Positions 45,619-57,659 of a stretch of DNA of 64,000 bases are shown here, piece by piece (positions within the stretch are counted from its first letter, which is position 1; every line of letters begins with the position of its first letter). Position numbers and translations under genes: made by a program. The notes under the pieces are model-generated. The model was not told where the DNA came from. It ran no database searches and saw only the letters and a program-made list of their open reading frames with translations. Source of the DNA: Hymenopus coronatus (taxonomy: Eukaryota; Arthropoda; Insecta; Mantodea; Hymenopodidae); contig CM060884.1 in the NCBI GenBank assembly GCA_030762935.1, positions 73,845,196 to 73,909,195 of the forward strand. Direction: 5' to 3'.

Positions 45619-46242
45619 TTACCTTCTCTACGCACACTATGTACATAGTGTATAGAGAAGATATTGCATTCCACCCTGTAATTCGGTACCGAGGTTGCAC
45701 CAGAAATATTAGCTCGAAGTCCAAAAAAAAAAAGAAAACGTCACTGTGTGTCTAACTATGCGTGTGTCTGTGTGTGTTTGTGGAGAACAACTCAAAAACT
45801 AAAAATTCGTTAAATACCATGTTTGGTATTTAAATTTGTATCTTCCAAGAATTGACAGGAAATTTTTGTAGAAAATCTCCCCACTCCAAACAACTCTTTA
45901 CATGGAGAAAATTTTGAAAGGTTTACTTGTTTTAAAATGTCTGTAACGATTGTGATTAAAATCTCTTACATTTAAAAATATTTGCATAAATTTAAATATG
46001 TCTCTTGAATTTTCTGGGAATAGTCTCTAAAGACCTCTTTATTCAGGATAAACTTTTCTAAATTTTGTATATTTAGTAAACCTTAGGTGAATGACAAAAA
46101 CATACTTCACAAAAATTGTAGATCACTTTAAGATACACAATTTATGATATACACATTTTTTTCGTCGAGTTGACCCATTATAAGGAACTAAGTAATGAGT
46201 CTGTTTCTGTTAATGAATATCTTGATTATCATGAAGTAAATA
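45619..46242 (+). mobile_element. HER interrupted copy C, first part
   Basis: L hairpin with ACTATGTACATAGT, GT tract (45745-45780) and body to ATCATGAAGTAAATAGAA, then interrupted by a reversed HER. It resumes at 47048. Confidence 0.88.
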
Positions 46243-46247
46243 GAAAA

Positions 46248-47047
46248 AAATCTGATGTGTTCAATTCACATGACTTTCTCTACATCTCTGCAACAAATTA
46301 CTGTTAAAAATCTTATGTTTCTATTTTCTTCATGCTAATTGAGGAAATATTAGCAGAAATAGCTTGCTTCACTATAAGTAGAACCGAAATAAGGGCGTAG
46401 CATAGGTTAAAGTGAAAGTCGAAAGCTGGTTGCTGTTTGACGGAAGTTCCTTTTTTTGTGTGGACAGGAATTGGCAAATTCCTGTATGGGAAAAGTATAA
46501 GTTTTTCAAAGCTGAGACTAAGAACAAGGAATATCTTAAAAACGATTAACTCCATAACAAATATATAACATATATTGTGTGTTTAATGAGCTCTATATTT
46601 TCTGTTTCGTAAGTTTTTGTCCATCTTTTACGGTTAAGCAGTTATGCAAAATTCCATAAAATTCATCCGGGATAAAGTAGTCTTCAGAGGCTACTCACAA
46701 AAAATTAAACATATACATTTTATTTATTGTGTAAATATCTTTAATATATGCAATTATAATGAAAATTTTTAGAGCCATTTTTGAGAAAATCATAATTGGA
46801 ATATACCAAACCTAAAAGTTTGGTTTTCAACGGTCTTTTCTTTTTTGAGCTTTGCTACACACACACACACACATACACATACACACAGACAGACACACAC
46901 ACATGGACATTTTTCTAAAAATGCTTTTTTTTTTGGGATTCCAGGGATGTCAAAACCTGTGTATCCGTTGAAATCTCGTTATCGAACTTTTGGGTGCATT
47001 ACAATACCTTCTCTATACACTACGTACATAGAATATGTAAAGAGTAA
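46248..47047 (-). mobile_element. HER, near full length, nested in copy C
   Basis: R end TCTGATGTGTTCAATTCACA, body, (CA)n tract (46857-46900), terminal hairpin ACTACGTACATAG and GTAAAGAGTAA. On the strand of its host the junctions lie at A-runs (T-runs on its own strand). Confidence 0.9.
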
Positions 47048-47117
47048 TCAGTCGGTGAACAATAGTGTGTTACAGATATATAGAGAAGGCTATGTGAATG
47101 GAACACATCGGAGTTTT
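47048..47117 (+). mobile_element. HER interrupted copy C, R terminus
   Basis: GTGAACAATAGTGTGTTACA to GAATGGAACACATCGGAG, the missing R end of copy C. Confidence 0.85.
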
Positions 47118-47364
47118 TCAACATATGTACACGTTCAAAATGCTCCTTTCTGTGCATAGTTAAACCAATCACTTTGATTTTTCTGCCACATACTATTAAT
47201 ATCATAGTAAATATAATTATGAAATTAATTTTATAAGTAAAAATAATTATGTATTTGTCTTAATAAGGTTAACAATTCACAAAAATTATGAAAAGAGGAT
47301 GAGTGACTTAAGTACCATATCGTTTTCTACAGTAGTATTTAGTCAGTTTGAAAGTAATCCGATT

Positions 47365-48205
47365 ATTACTTTCTCTAGCCATATTTACATACAATAAACA
47401 TAATAGCTAGAGAAGGTATGGTATTCCACTTAAAATCCGATGTCAAGGTTTCACCGGAAATATACTTTTGAAGTTCTGGAGTCCGAAAAATGCGTTGTTA
47501 GAAAAAGGAGTATATATATGCGTGTGTGTGTGTAAACGGCATAGATCAAAAACGGAAAGTTCGTTAAATACCAATTTTTGTATTTAAGTTTAGTAAAAAG
47601 ATTTTCAAGTAAATTACCCAAACACAAACTATCTCTTACATGAAAAATTGTTGAACATTTTATTTTTCTCTAACGATTTTGATTAAAATAACCTATAATA
47701 AGTATATTTATGTCAAAAATGAAATGTAATTTTGAATTTGCTGTGTGTACTCTCTGAAGACCTATTTATTCTGGATGAGCTTTGAAGAATTTATCATAGC
47801 GGTTAAATTGTAAGAGACCGATAATAATTTACTGCACAAACATTTAGATCTTGGTAAAACATATGATATAGGTCCTACAGGTTTTCCTTGAACAGTTTAC
47901 CCTTTTCGAGATATTCTTTGTTATTGGCTTTAGCTTTAAGCCACATAATTGTTCTTAAATGGGACCATTCAAAAGGAACAGAACCTCAATTACTTCACAT
48001 AGCATTAAGCTTTTAAAAGATTTTACTATCGTTTTAGCCGAATTTATTTCGTTATGTCCCTTCTATTTAGGAGTAATAAGTCCAATTCTGGTAATGTTTA
48101 TCTCGGTTATCATGAAGTAGAAAAAAGAATAACCTTTTTTAGGAATAGGTTACCTATGGTTCAGAGAGAGTAAATTATGTTAATGAATCACATTAGACAT
48201 TTTTA
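47365..48205 (+). mobile_element. HER, near full length, diverged hairpin
   Basis: L end ATTACTTTCTCTAGCCATAT with compensatory AATAGCTAGAGAAGG, so the hairpin stem is kept although its sequence has changed. Body follows, then R end ATGAATCACATTAGACATTT. Confidence 0.88.
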
Positions 48206-48861
48206 ACATTATGTATCTGAAATATAAATATAAAGTTGTGTTACAAAATGTTCGAAACTAAATGGCAAGGAGCTTTTTTGTTAGAACAGTTAAAAAACAA
48301 AAATATTTGTTCCTAGAAACTGCTTAATGCATTTATATCAACATTTCAGAATGACTTATAAAAATAATAGAAGTATGTGGTAAAAGACTGAACGTAATTG
48401 CTCAAGAAACATTGGATTTTAACATTATCATCCTATCGGCAGCATTTCTCTTTGGAACATATTTACTAATGTTTTTGAGCTTCTGTTTGTCTCTAATTTG
48501 AACTATTAGATCACAAACACATACACTCTTACATTCATATTCCCAGACTCTGGGGAAGATAGGGAGTCTGGGCTGGAGAAAAATCTCCACCCCAGCCGGA
48601 AATCAAACGCAGCCTCTTCAAATGGCAGTCAGATTTTCTACCGACTGAGCTACAGTGGATAGCTTAGACCCTAGAGCCGAGATTTGAGATTCTGGGATCT
48701 AGCCCTGGCTCGCGCTATTCAGTACACTTTTCAGCTTTTAAAATCCGTTTCTCAGGTTTGTTGGGAAACGGTTTATCCTTTTAACACCAGCCAGACGCAT
48801 ATTTTGACAGGTTGCATGCAGATGGAGGATGCTAGGAAACGGTTATTGCTGGAAGTGTTTT
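48206..48861. other. Mostly unassigned, with a tRNA-like SINE fragment
   Basis: On the minus strand 48545-48662 reads CCACTGTAGCTCAGTCGGTA (A box), then GCTGCGTTTGATTTCCGGC (B box), then a SINE-like body (GGGGTGGAGATTTTTCTCC). This is a tRNA-derived SINE of a type not otherwise seen in the window. Confidence 0.55.
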
Positions 48862-48976
48862 TATGCTGCCCATAGACACAAAACAAACACACGCAGATGT
48901 TTTTCTAAAAATGCTTTTCGTATTTAGGAGGTCCCATCGCATGTATGGTATGGAATTTCTTGGGAGCAACACAATA
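48862..48976 (-). mobile_element. HER interrupted copy D, first part
   Basis: TTATGCTGCCCATAGACAC to GGAGCAACACAATATTTT, lacking its R-half. It resumes at 49819. Confidence 0.8.
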
Positions 48977-48978
48977 TT

Positions 48979-49818
48979 TTTACTTTCTCTACACGTACTA
49001 TGTACATAGTGTATAGAGAAGGTATTGTATTGCACCCAAAATTAGATATCAAAATTTCACCGGAAATATATGTTTTGAGACCCCCTGAAACCAAAAAAAG
49101 CATTTTTAGAAGAATGCCGATGTGTGTGTGTGTGTCTGTGGGCAGCATAGCTCAAAAACGAAAAGACCGTTAAATACCAAACTTGGTATTCAGGTTCGGT
49201 ATCCTCCAAGGATGTGACACGACGATTTTCAAGAAAATCCCCTCACCCCAACTGACCTTCACATGGAAAAAATTACGAAAATTTTGATTTTCTCAAAAAT
49301 GGCTCTAACGACTTTGATTAAAATTGCTTATATTTAAGATATTGACATGACTGAAAAACTGTATATCTTGAATAGCCTCTAAAGACTACTTTACTCTGGA
49401 TGAATTTTACGAAATGTTGCATAAATTCTAAACCGTATAAGATGGACAAAAAGCTTACCACACAAAAAATGTAGAGCACATTAAAACACAGAGTTTAAAT
49501 TAAATACACTTTTTTCGTGGAGTTTATCGTGTTTGAGAAATTCCTTGTTATTGATTTCAGCTTTAAAAAACTTATACTTTTCTCATACAGGAATTTGTCA
49601 ACTCCTGTCCATACAAACAAAGGAACACATAGCAACCAGCTTTTGACTATCACTTTTACTTATAGTACTCCCTTATTTCGCTTCTACTTACAAGGAAGCA
49701 AGTAATAGGATTATTTCTGCTATTTTTTTTCTCGTTTAGCATAAAGTAAATAGAAGCAATAACTTTTTAACAATAATAGTTGCAGAGAAAATCATGTGAA
49801 TGGAACACATCAGATTTT
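48979..49818 (+). mobile_element. HER, near full length, nested in copy D
   Basis: Perfect L hairpin core, (GT) tract at 49121-49138, body, and R end GAACACATCAGATTTTT. Both junctions are in T-runs. Confidence 0.93.
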
Positions 49819-49857
49819 TATACACTATGTACATAGTAAGGGTAGAGAAAGTAAAAA
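49819..49857 (-). mobile_element. HER interrupted copy D, L terminus
   Basis: TATACACTATGTACATAGTA then GGGTAGAGAAAGTAAAA. It completes copy D after the nested element. Confidence 0.85.
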
Positions 49858-50167
49858 GGAAAGGGTTCCAATGTTAGCTCCGGTCTCTAGTATTGAATGA
49901 GCTAGACGAGAGAGTTTGCAGCTATCGAATGAGGTCAGACATATCGATCGATCGAAATCCTCGCCATCAAACACGTCTTGAAGAGCTTTACTTTCGGGCG
50001 TATTCCGCAAGATTTATTTGAATTTTCATACCTGCCTGAAACTTAAAGCTCCGTAAATTTAGAACCCGAACTTGCATTCGGATATTGCTACTCAACGTTT
50101 GAAATTCAAAACTAATAATGATAGCCTTTTAAAATATGTAATAAAATACAAATAAGTTACTGTAAAA
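49858..50167. other. Unassigned DNA
   Basis: No supported feature. Confidence 0.3.
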
Positions 50168-51064
50168 ATATGGTGTGTTACATTCACATGACTTTCTCTA
50201 TATCTCTGCAATAAATTGTTCTTAGAAAGTTTATCTTTCTATTTACTTCATGCTAATCAGTAAAAAATTAGCAGAAATAGCTTTAATACTTACTTCCTTG
50301 TAAGTAGAAGCGAAATAAGGGAGTACCATAGGTTAAAGTGATAATCAACAGCTGGTTGCTGTGTGACTGAAGTTCCTTTGTTTGTATGGACAGCAGTTGT
50401 CATATTTCAGAATGAGGTTTTTCATAGCAGAAACCAAAAACAAGGAATGTCTCCAAAACGACGAACTCCACGATAAAAATGTATATGACATAAATTGTGT
50501 GTTTTACGTGCTCTACATTTTTTGTTTAACAAGTTTTTGTCCATCTCTTACGGTTTAGTAGTTATTCAAAATTCAGTAAAATTTATCCGGAATAAACTAC
50601 TCTTCAGAGGCTATTCCCAAAAAATTCAAGATGTACATTTTATTTGTCAGATACATATCTTTAATACACGAAATTTTAATCAAAATCGTTAGAGCCATTT
50701 TTGAGAAAATAAAAGTTTTCGAAAAAAGTTCCATGTAAAGGGTAGTTGGGGTGGGGGATTTTTCTCAAAATCTTCGTGTCGCATCCCTGGAAGATACTAA
50801 ACTTAAATACCAAATTTGGTATTTTACCTACTTTTCGTTTTTGAGTTATCGTGTTCACAGCACACGGACACACGGTCACACGGACACACTGACACACGGA
50901 CACACGGACGCACACACACTCGGACCTTTTTCCGAAAGTGCTTTTTTTAGATAAAGGGGACCCTAAAACACATATTTCCCGTGAAATCTCGGTATCGAAT
51001 TTTTCGGTGGAGTACAATACTTTCTCTATACAATATGTACATAGTACGTATAGAGAAAGTAAAA
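50168..51064 (-). mobile_element. HER, near full length
   Basis: R end ATGGTGTGTTACATTCACA, subterminal ACTTTCTCTA, expanded ACACGGACACACGG tract (50862-50920), terminal hairpin and TATAGAGAAAGTAAAA. Confidence 0.92.
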
Positions 51065-51173
51065 ATGGTCTAATATTTTAACCCTAATACTTCTATTTTT
51101 TGAAGTGACCCTCAGGTATCTCTTTGTTTTCTTTAGTTTAGGCACCAAACATTTTTAAAGTCATGAAACTGCT

Positions 51174-52014
51174 GTTACTTTCTCTACACGTACTATGTAC
51201 ACTGTGTATAGAGAGGGTATTGTATTGCACACAACATTTCGATACAGAGATTTCACCGGAAATATATGTTTTGAAAACCCCTGAATAAAAAAAACAATTT
51301 TTAGAAAAATGTCCATGTGCGTTTGTGCCTTTACGCTGCAGAGCTCAAAAACGAAAAGTTAGATAAATACCAAACTTGGTATTTATGTTCAGTATATTCC
51401 AATGATGCGAAACGAAAATGTTTAAGAAAATCCCCCCGACTCAATTACCAATTACATGGAACTTTTTTCGAAAATTTTGATTTTCTCAGAAATGACTCCA
51501 ACGATTTTGATTAAAATGTCATACATTAAATCTATTTACATTATAAGTAAAACGCATATCTTCAATTTCCTGGGAATAGCCTCTGAAGACATCTTTATTC
51601 TGGATGAATTTTGCATTACTGGTAAACCGTAAGAAAGAGAAACGTAATAACAATTTAGAGCTCGTTAAAACACACATTTTATTTCTATACATTTTCTCCC
51701 TGGAGTTGATCGTTTTTAGATATACCTTTTTATTGCTTTTAGCAATAAAATACTTATACGTTTCCATATGGGAATTTGTCAGCTCCTGTTCATACAAACA
51801 AAGGAACTTCAATCACATAGCAACCAGCTTTTGACCATCACCTTAGCCTGTGGTACACACTTATTTCCCTTCCACTTACATGGAAGAAAGCAATAAGACA
51901 ATTTCTGCTATTTTTTTTCAATTAGAATGAAGTAAATAGAAGAATAGACTTTTTAACAATAATTTACTGTAGAGATGTAGAAAAAGTCATGTGAATGGAT
52001 CACATTATATTCTT
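51174..52014 (+). mobile_element. HER, near full length
   Basis: L hairpin (ACTATGTACACTGTGTATAG), body with shortened GT tract, and R end GAATGGATCACATTATATTC. Confidence 0.9.
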
Positions 52015-52559
52015 TTGTCTTAAAAATACAACTTTTGTGTCTGAGAATTGAAAACATATGCCTAAATAAATCTCAGAGTAAATTTTAGAGCAATTCTTAT
52101 TATTTTACCGCTGTGAACATGCATAGAAAATTGTATTTGTGTAATAGAAAACTGCTCCACAAGCAGCTATTTACAGGAAGAAAATACTACAAATATAAGT
52201 AGCGAAAAACAAACTAAGTTTTAAATACATGGCTTACATTAAAATCCACCAGGATGGTAGGTTGAACCCTCAATTTTGCTTTTCCGCTTTTCTGCTGTTG
52301 CCTTTTCTGTCCTTTTCTTCTTGCATTGCTGTTATTTTTTCTGATCAACTTTGTTTTTATTTTGCCTGTTGCGAATGAGATCTCTTCGACCTGACGTTTT
52401 TCTTGCCCAGTACAATACAGTTTCACTTCTAATGCTTTGACTTAAGGTACTTAAAAATGGCGCCAGAGTCCAATCATACTTCTTTGTTTTCAGGAATGTT
52501 TAAATTATTTTATGGAATTAAAATGAAATGGCGATTTTTTTGAGATTTTTCATGAATAT
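52015..52559. other. Unassigned DNA
   Basis: No supported gene. The Lys-rich minus-strand frame at 52214-52426 has no start context or domain that I recognise. Confidence 0.3.
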
Positions 52560-52672
52560 CTGAAACTTGGATAGGTGGTGTCAGACAGAAATATTGCTCA
52601 CCGAGATTTGACCCACGAATCTTAGGTTTCTATGCGATTGCTCTAGCCTACTAGACTATCATGGCAGCTTCC
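52560..52672 (-). mobile_element. tRNA-headed SINE related to the 92-bp satellite
   Basis: On the minus strand: GCCATGATAGTCTAGTAGGC (A-box region), GTGGGTCAAATCTCGGTGAG (B box), then TTTCTGTCTGACACCACCTA and TCCAAG. The tail matches the CAGTCTGACTCTACCTATCC portion of the satellite unit, so it is a relative of the satellite's ancestor. Confidence 0.7.
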
Positions 52673-53430
52673 GAACATGACCTCAAATTCCCCACCAAAC
52701 TAGCACAGAGGTCTGAAATTAATTTGGAGATGATATAGCCTTAAGTGTGTGCTGCAATATCATAGGTCCCTCTGAGCTATAGTTAAAATGAAAATTAAAT
52801 TCTGTTTTATTTATGGACGGTGTTTAACTGCTTTGTTTCTCAGCGTTCCATTCTGTATTGAGCGTACAAGAGAACTTAATTTTGCTCAGATGTTCTGTAT
52901 CAGACTTAAAGTTTTTTTACGTGCAGTAAATCTACGACACGTGACTTTATTTCCATTCCGAAGGATTTACGGTCGAAAAAATTCTTCGCACTTCGCCGGA
53001 TTTGAATCCGTGACCTTCGGAACCAGAGGCTAACTTCTCAAGATAATTAAAACTATTACCATATTTCGGTCCACGCCTTCAACAGATTTCCTTCCTTCCA
53101 CTTTAGCCGGCCGTTGTTTGGAGATGGAGGGAAAGGTACGGATAGAGGGAGAGTTTGCCATCACCGCTGTATCATTGTTAAACTACGTGCGTGCATGACT
53201 GAATGTAGGTTGAGAGCAAGTACTTGTTTTTGCAGCAACATTTATACCTGAAACTACGGCTGTATCGCGCGATCACCTCTGATGCTCTACGGCTGTGAAG
53301 TCTGAAGCTCGGTGGCTAACTCCACCATCCACAGAACAGGATGATCGATTCAGAACATAGATTCCAGTCCCACATCCTCCATTCCCAATCCGGAATGCTT
53401 TATACAGTGGATGTTGTGCGAGAAAGAGCT
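52673..53430. other. Unassigned DNA with a B-box-like fragment
   Basis: On the minus strand 52975-53035 includes CACGGATTCAAATCCGGCG, a tRNA-type B box/T arm, without a clear A box. The remainder is unassigned. Confidence 0.35.
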
Positions 53431-53650
53431 GGTACAAGTTAAGCAGCATTGAGCCTGGTCACGGCTCGGGTGAGAGACCGCCAAGACGTATACCAGCCAG
53501 TTGCATACTTGGTCAGACCCCCACCGTCATTTCACTCTTTCCGTTTCCCCCACTAGATGGCACTGCTTCGCTTAACAGTCCGCAAGCGGCTGGGCAAGTT
53601 AAGCAGCATCGGGCACGATCACTACTTGAATGTGTGGACATCAAGGTAGC
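53431..53650 (+). mobile_element. 5S-rRNA-like (SINE3-type) repeat, two modules
   Basis: Two segments resemble the internal promoter and 3' half of 5S rRNA. The first is AAGTTAAGCAGCATTGAGCC with GGTGAGAGACCGCC (53436-53482). The second is AAGTTAAGCAGCATCGGGCA with CACTACTTGAATG (53596-53640), 160 bp further on. Neither is a complete 5S gene. They look like a 5S-derived SINE with a partial duplication. Confidence 0.65.
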
Positions 53651-54162
53651 ACCAGCAAACCGCGCCGATAGCATTCAAGAGACAAGCATTTCATGGCAAA
53701 GAGAGACAAAAACGCTTCCTAGTATGCTACACCTATTATATCGCACAGGTAAATCCGCAAGAAAAACATATAGGTATTATCCTTGGAAATAGACGAGAGC
53801 ACTTAGTTGTGCAATACAAGGAGTCGGGGAAAGAGGTGGAGACTTGAAGCGATAGCCATAGGTATGTAAACGCACAAAGAAATCGGCTACTGGCCGACTG
53901 CAGATATCAGATCATGCCACTGCGCTCTCGTCTACTTGCACGGAAAACCCGTGGCGATTTACCGAGATAACTCGGAGACTGCTTTTGGCTGCTGGCAATA
54001 TTGTAAACAATCTCTCTAAACCTTCTCTAGATGTTGAAGATGATGACATTACTGCTGATAGTTCTCAATTTACTTATATACTTTTACATTAAACAGCATA
54101 CTACGATTTTTGTTATCAATCGCTGCCGCTTGCAATGCCCTCTCTCCCACCACTAACATAAA
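53651..54162. other. Unassigned DNA
   Basis: No supported gene or repeat. Confidence 0.3.
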
Positions 54163-54979
54163 AATCTGAGTGTTCCATTCACATGACTTTTTCTACATCT
54201 CTGCAACAAATTATTGTTAAAAATCTTAAGCCTCTATTTACTTCATGCTAATCGAGAAAAAATTAGCAGAAATAGTCTTATTACTTGTTTCCTTGTAAGT
54301 AGAAGCGAAATAAGAGAGTACAATAGGTTAAAGTGATAGGAAAAAACTGGATGATATGTGACTGAAGTTTCTTTGTTTGTATGGACAGCAGTTGACAAAT
54401 TCCTGTATGATTTTCAAAGCTAAAACTAAAAATGATCAACTCCACGAAAAAAAAGTATATAGCACAAATTGTGTGTTTTAACGTGCTCTACATTTTTTGT
54501 GTGGTAAGTTTTAGTCCATCTCTAACGTTTAGCAGTTATGCAAAATTCCGTAAAATTGATCAAGAATAAAGTAGTCTTAAGAGACTATTCCCAGAAAATT
54601 CAAGATATACATTTTATTTGTCAGGTAATATACGATATTTTAATCAAAATCTTTAGAGTCATTTTTAAGAAAATCAAAATTTTCGAAATGTTTCCATGTA
54701 AAGGGTAGTTTGGACACGGGGGGATTTTTGTCAAAATCTTCGTGTCGCATCTCTGGAAGATGGTAAACTTAAGTACCAAGTTTGGTATTTTAGCTACTTT
54801 TCGTTTTTTGAGTTATCGTGTTCACAGGCACACGGACACACGGATCTTTTGGGGAAAATGCTTTTTTTGGATATAAGGGACCCTAAAACAAATATTTCCG
54901 GTGAAATTTCGGTATCGAATTTTTGGGTGGTGTGCAATACCTTCTCTATACACTATGCACATAGTGAAAGAGAAAGTAG
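54163..54979 (-). mobile_element. HER, near full length
   Basis: R end AATCTGAGTGTTCCATTCAC, body, short CACGGACACACGG tract, hairpin with ACTATGCACATAGT (a symmetry-breaking change) and AGAGAAAGTAGAAA. Confidence 0.9.
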
Positions 54980-55937
54980 AAACTCGCGATGCGCATGTGT
55001 GTGATGACACATGGACATACGAGAGTAGAGAGAACGACGTAATCGGCCCACACCGTTCTGCGCAGCATTTTTACTAAGCTGAAAGAGAATAGCATTTTAC
55101 CCCTAGACCACGGAGGACAATACACTCACAATAAAGTCGCAGCGCTAACCAAACGCAGCAAAAGCGCAGGTGCGAAGGAAGACCATTTTCAATGTAGCCG
55201 TAAGTGTAATGCAAGAAGTTGTCACGGTTTCTAGATCCGAAAATTACATGCGGATATCTTACAAGCGTTCCACAAGTTTTGAATACACATAGCCAGGGAT
55301 GTCATATAAGAGAACTCACGGACACTTTTCAACATGTGGCGTGGAGGAGACGCAAGGCTCACCAATGCGCATGCGTAAACGACAGAAACGACAGAGGAAC
55401 ACGAGCCCTATTGCTTCTTGCATAAAAGAACACACACACATCATCAGGTTCCTGGAAATTATCCGGTTTTAAAAGAAACTTGCAATTAGGTTCATGGATC
55501 CATTTGATGTACGGCATGTAGCGCCATTTTGCTGAAAATATCCTTGACTTAGCTCTACATTGTACCACATTTTTACGTTGACTACAAGAACAAAACATCG
55601 AAACAGCTGCCAACAATGCAATTATGAATAAAACATAAACATCTGCGCATCTAGTGATAAGGAATCGAAACTCCACAACATTCTGCTTAATTTGGTACTA
55701 AAATTGGCTCCTTGAATGAATTTCCAACGGAATAATTAAAGAAAGAAATGTGTCGGTTCTACATAAATCACTCTGTATATCCTAACAACATTGGAAAAAA
55801 CACGCACTCGCGCGCTATGACAACAGAACCACAGAACAATAAAATATCACACACACATACATACACCACACATATAGATTACTCAAACACCATATAAGTC
55901 TATACGATATTTACACAAATATTTTATCTCTTAGTGC
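54980..55937. other. Unassigned DNA
   Basis: No supported gene. Open frames on either strand (for example minus 55359-55676) carry no recognised motif. A short CA-rich tract lies at 55845-55875. Confidence 0.3.
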
Positions 55938-56692
55938 ACGCACGAGAAGGTATTGTATTCCACCCAAAAATTGGATTCCGAAGTTTCACCGGCAGTACAT
56001 GTTTTAGGAACCCCTGAATCCAGAAATAGTATTTTTAGAAAAAAATATTCGTGTGTGTCTGTGTGCCTGCGAGCAACATGGCAGTCGAAAAGTCTGTTAA
56101 ATACCAAACTTTATATTTAAGTTCAGTATCGTCCAAGGACGCGACATAAAGATTTGAAAGAACCTCTCTCCATCCCCGACTACCTTTTACATGGAAACAT
56201 TTTAGAAAATGTTGAATGTCTCTAACGAATTTGATTAAAATACATTTTGTTTAAGATATTTTTATGACAAACGAAATGTATTCATTGAATTTTCAAGGAT
56301 TTTCCTCTGAAGAATTATTTATTCTGGATGAACTTTTCTGAATTTTGCATAACTGGTAAATCGTAAAAGACAGACAAAATCTTACTACGCAAAGAGCGTA
56401 GATTTCCTTAAAACACACAATTTATTTAACATGCATTTTTTCGTGGAGTTGACCACTTTCGAGATATTTTGTTATTGGTTTCAATTCCATAGCAACCACA
56501 TTTTAAAACATTTGACTGTCAATTTAGGCTAATGTAATCCCTTATTTCTCTTCTACTTACACGGAACTAAGTAATATAACCGTTTCTGCTGATGTTTATC
56601 TCGATTAGCATGGAGCAGATAGAAGACCGTATTAACAATCATATGAAACAGAGATGTGGAGAAAGTTATGTGGATAGAACACATCTAATCGG
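55938..56692 (+). mobile_element. HER, L hairpin damaged
   Basis: Begins within the right arm of the L hairpin (CACGAGAAGGTATTG), then body with TGTGTGTCTGTGTGCC, and R end ATGTGGATAGAACACATCTAA. Confidence 0.85.
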
Positions 56693-57659
56693 TTTTGAAA
56701 AATGTGTTCTTCGGTTCTATTGCTTTACAAACACAAAGGCTGCAATCAAACAAAATTTATTGTACTTTCAGAAGCGAATGTTGTATATTCTTGATGATAT
56801 CCTTACAAATTATAAGTTTTAGAAATTTCAGGTCCAATTATTAAATCAAATCTGTTGGTTTACCTTAATTTTCAGAGTCATACCTTCAATTATTATTTGA
56901 CGAGAGTATTGTGTTCTGAATGCTATACGTCCCGCGTCGCATTAAGAGATGGGACCACACATATTCCCAGTTTTCCTGCAGGTAGGAGCATCTTAAAATA
57001 GTCTATTATTATGACTTACGGTATGAATAACCATCTAGTAATGAATTATACTGTAACAAATGTGCTACTTAAACTTCTTTACAAATAGTCTTTAATTTAC
57101 TGCTACAAACAAAAGTCTCGACGGTTCGACGCGTAGATAGTAGACGGCTTACATGCTACTTGCAATCCTTTCTCCTTTTATAGCTAGAATATTACGTCAC
57201 GGAACCCTCTGGAAGCTTCTCGCAGCCCAAGCTTCGAGAAGAATGGAGACGTGTCGTGTTCCAAAGTCTTCGGATAACGGCGCGTCGTGCTTCATGTGTT
57301 TCAACTGCGCCGACTCTCATCCAAAGGAATGGGAGAACGGCAGCAATCGAACACCATTGTTACAGTATTTATTATTTATTTTAAAGCTGGTAATGGAAAA
57401 GTCACACATTTTTAGTGGAAGGTTCAAACGGACAAAGCTTGCGCCGGAAAAATTTTATCTGCTCTACTTTTGCTTAAAGCAGTCAAGTGAGATAATGCAA
57501 AGTTTGGTTGGAGACAAATGCGTTAGCTCATAGATAGTAGCTAACTGATTCAGTAACTGCCAAGAAGTCTGCATAGTCTGAAATAATACCATAATAATAG
57601 ATACTCGAACAAATGAGGCGCGGATCCGATATGCAAAAATGATGATGATAATATTAAAA
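56693..57659. other. Unassigned DNA; includes a 126-codon frame and heat-shock-element-like motifs
   Basis: The plus-strand frame 57153-57533 shows no domain that I recognise. At 57212-57219 and 57233-57240 there are GAAGCTTC and TTCGAGAA, two inverted GAA/TTC pairs of the kind found in heat-shock elements. They are not in a continuous 5-bp register. No TATA box or gene follows that I can support. Confidence 0.3.

Noticed and set aside
57153..57533. 126-codon frame as a real gene
   Set aside because: No domain, signal or homologous motif that I recognise. The length is compatible with chance, so it is left as unassigned.
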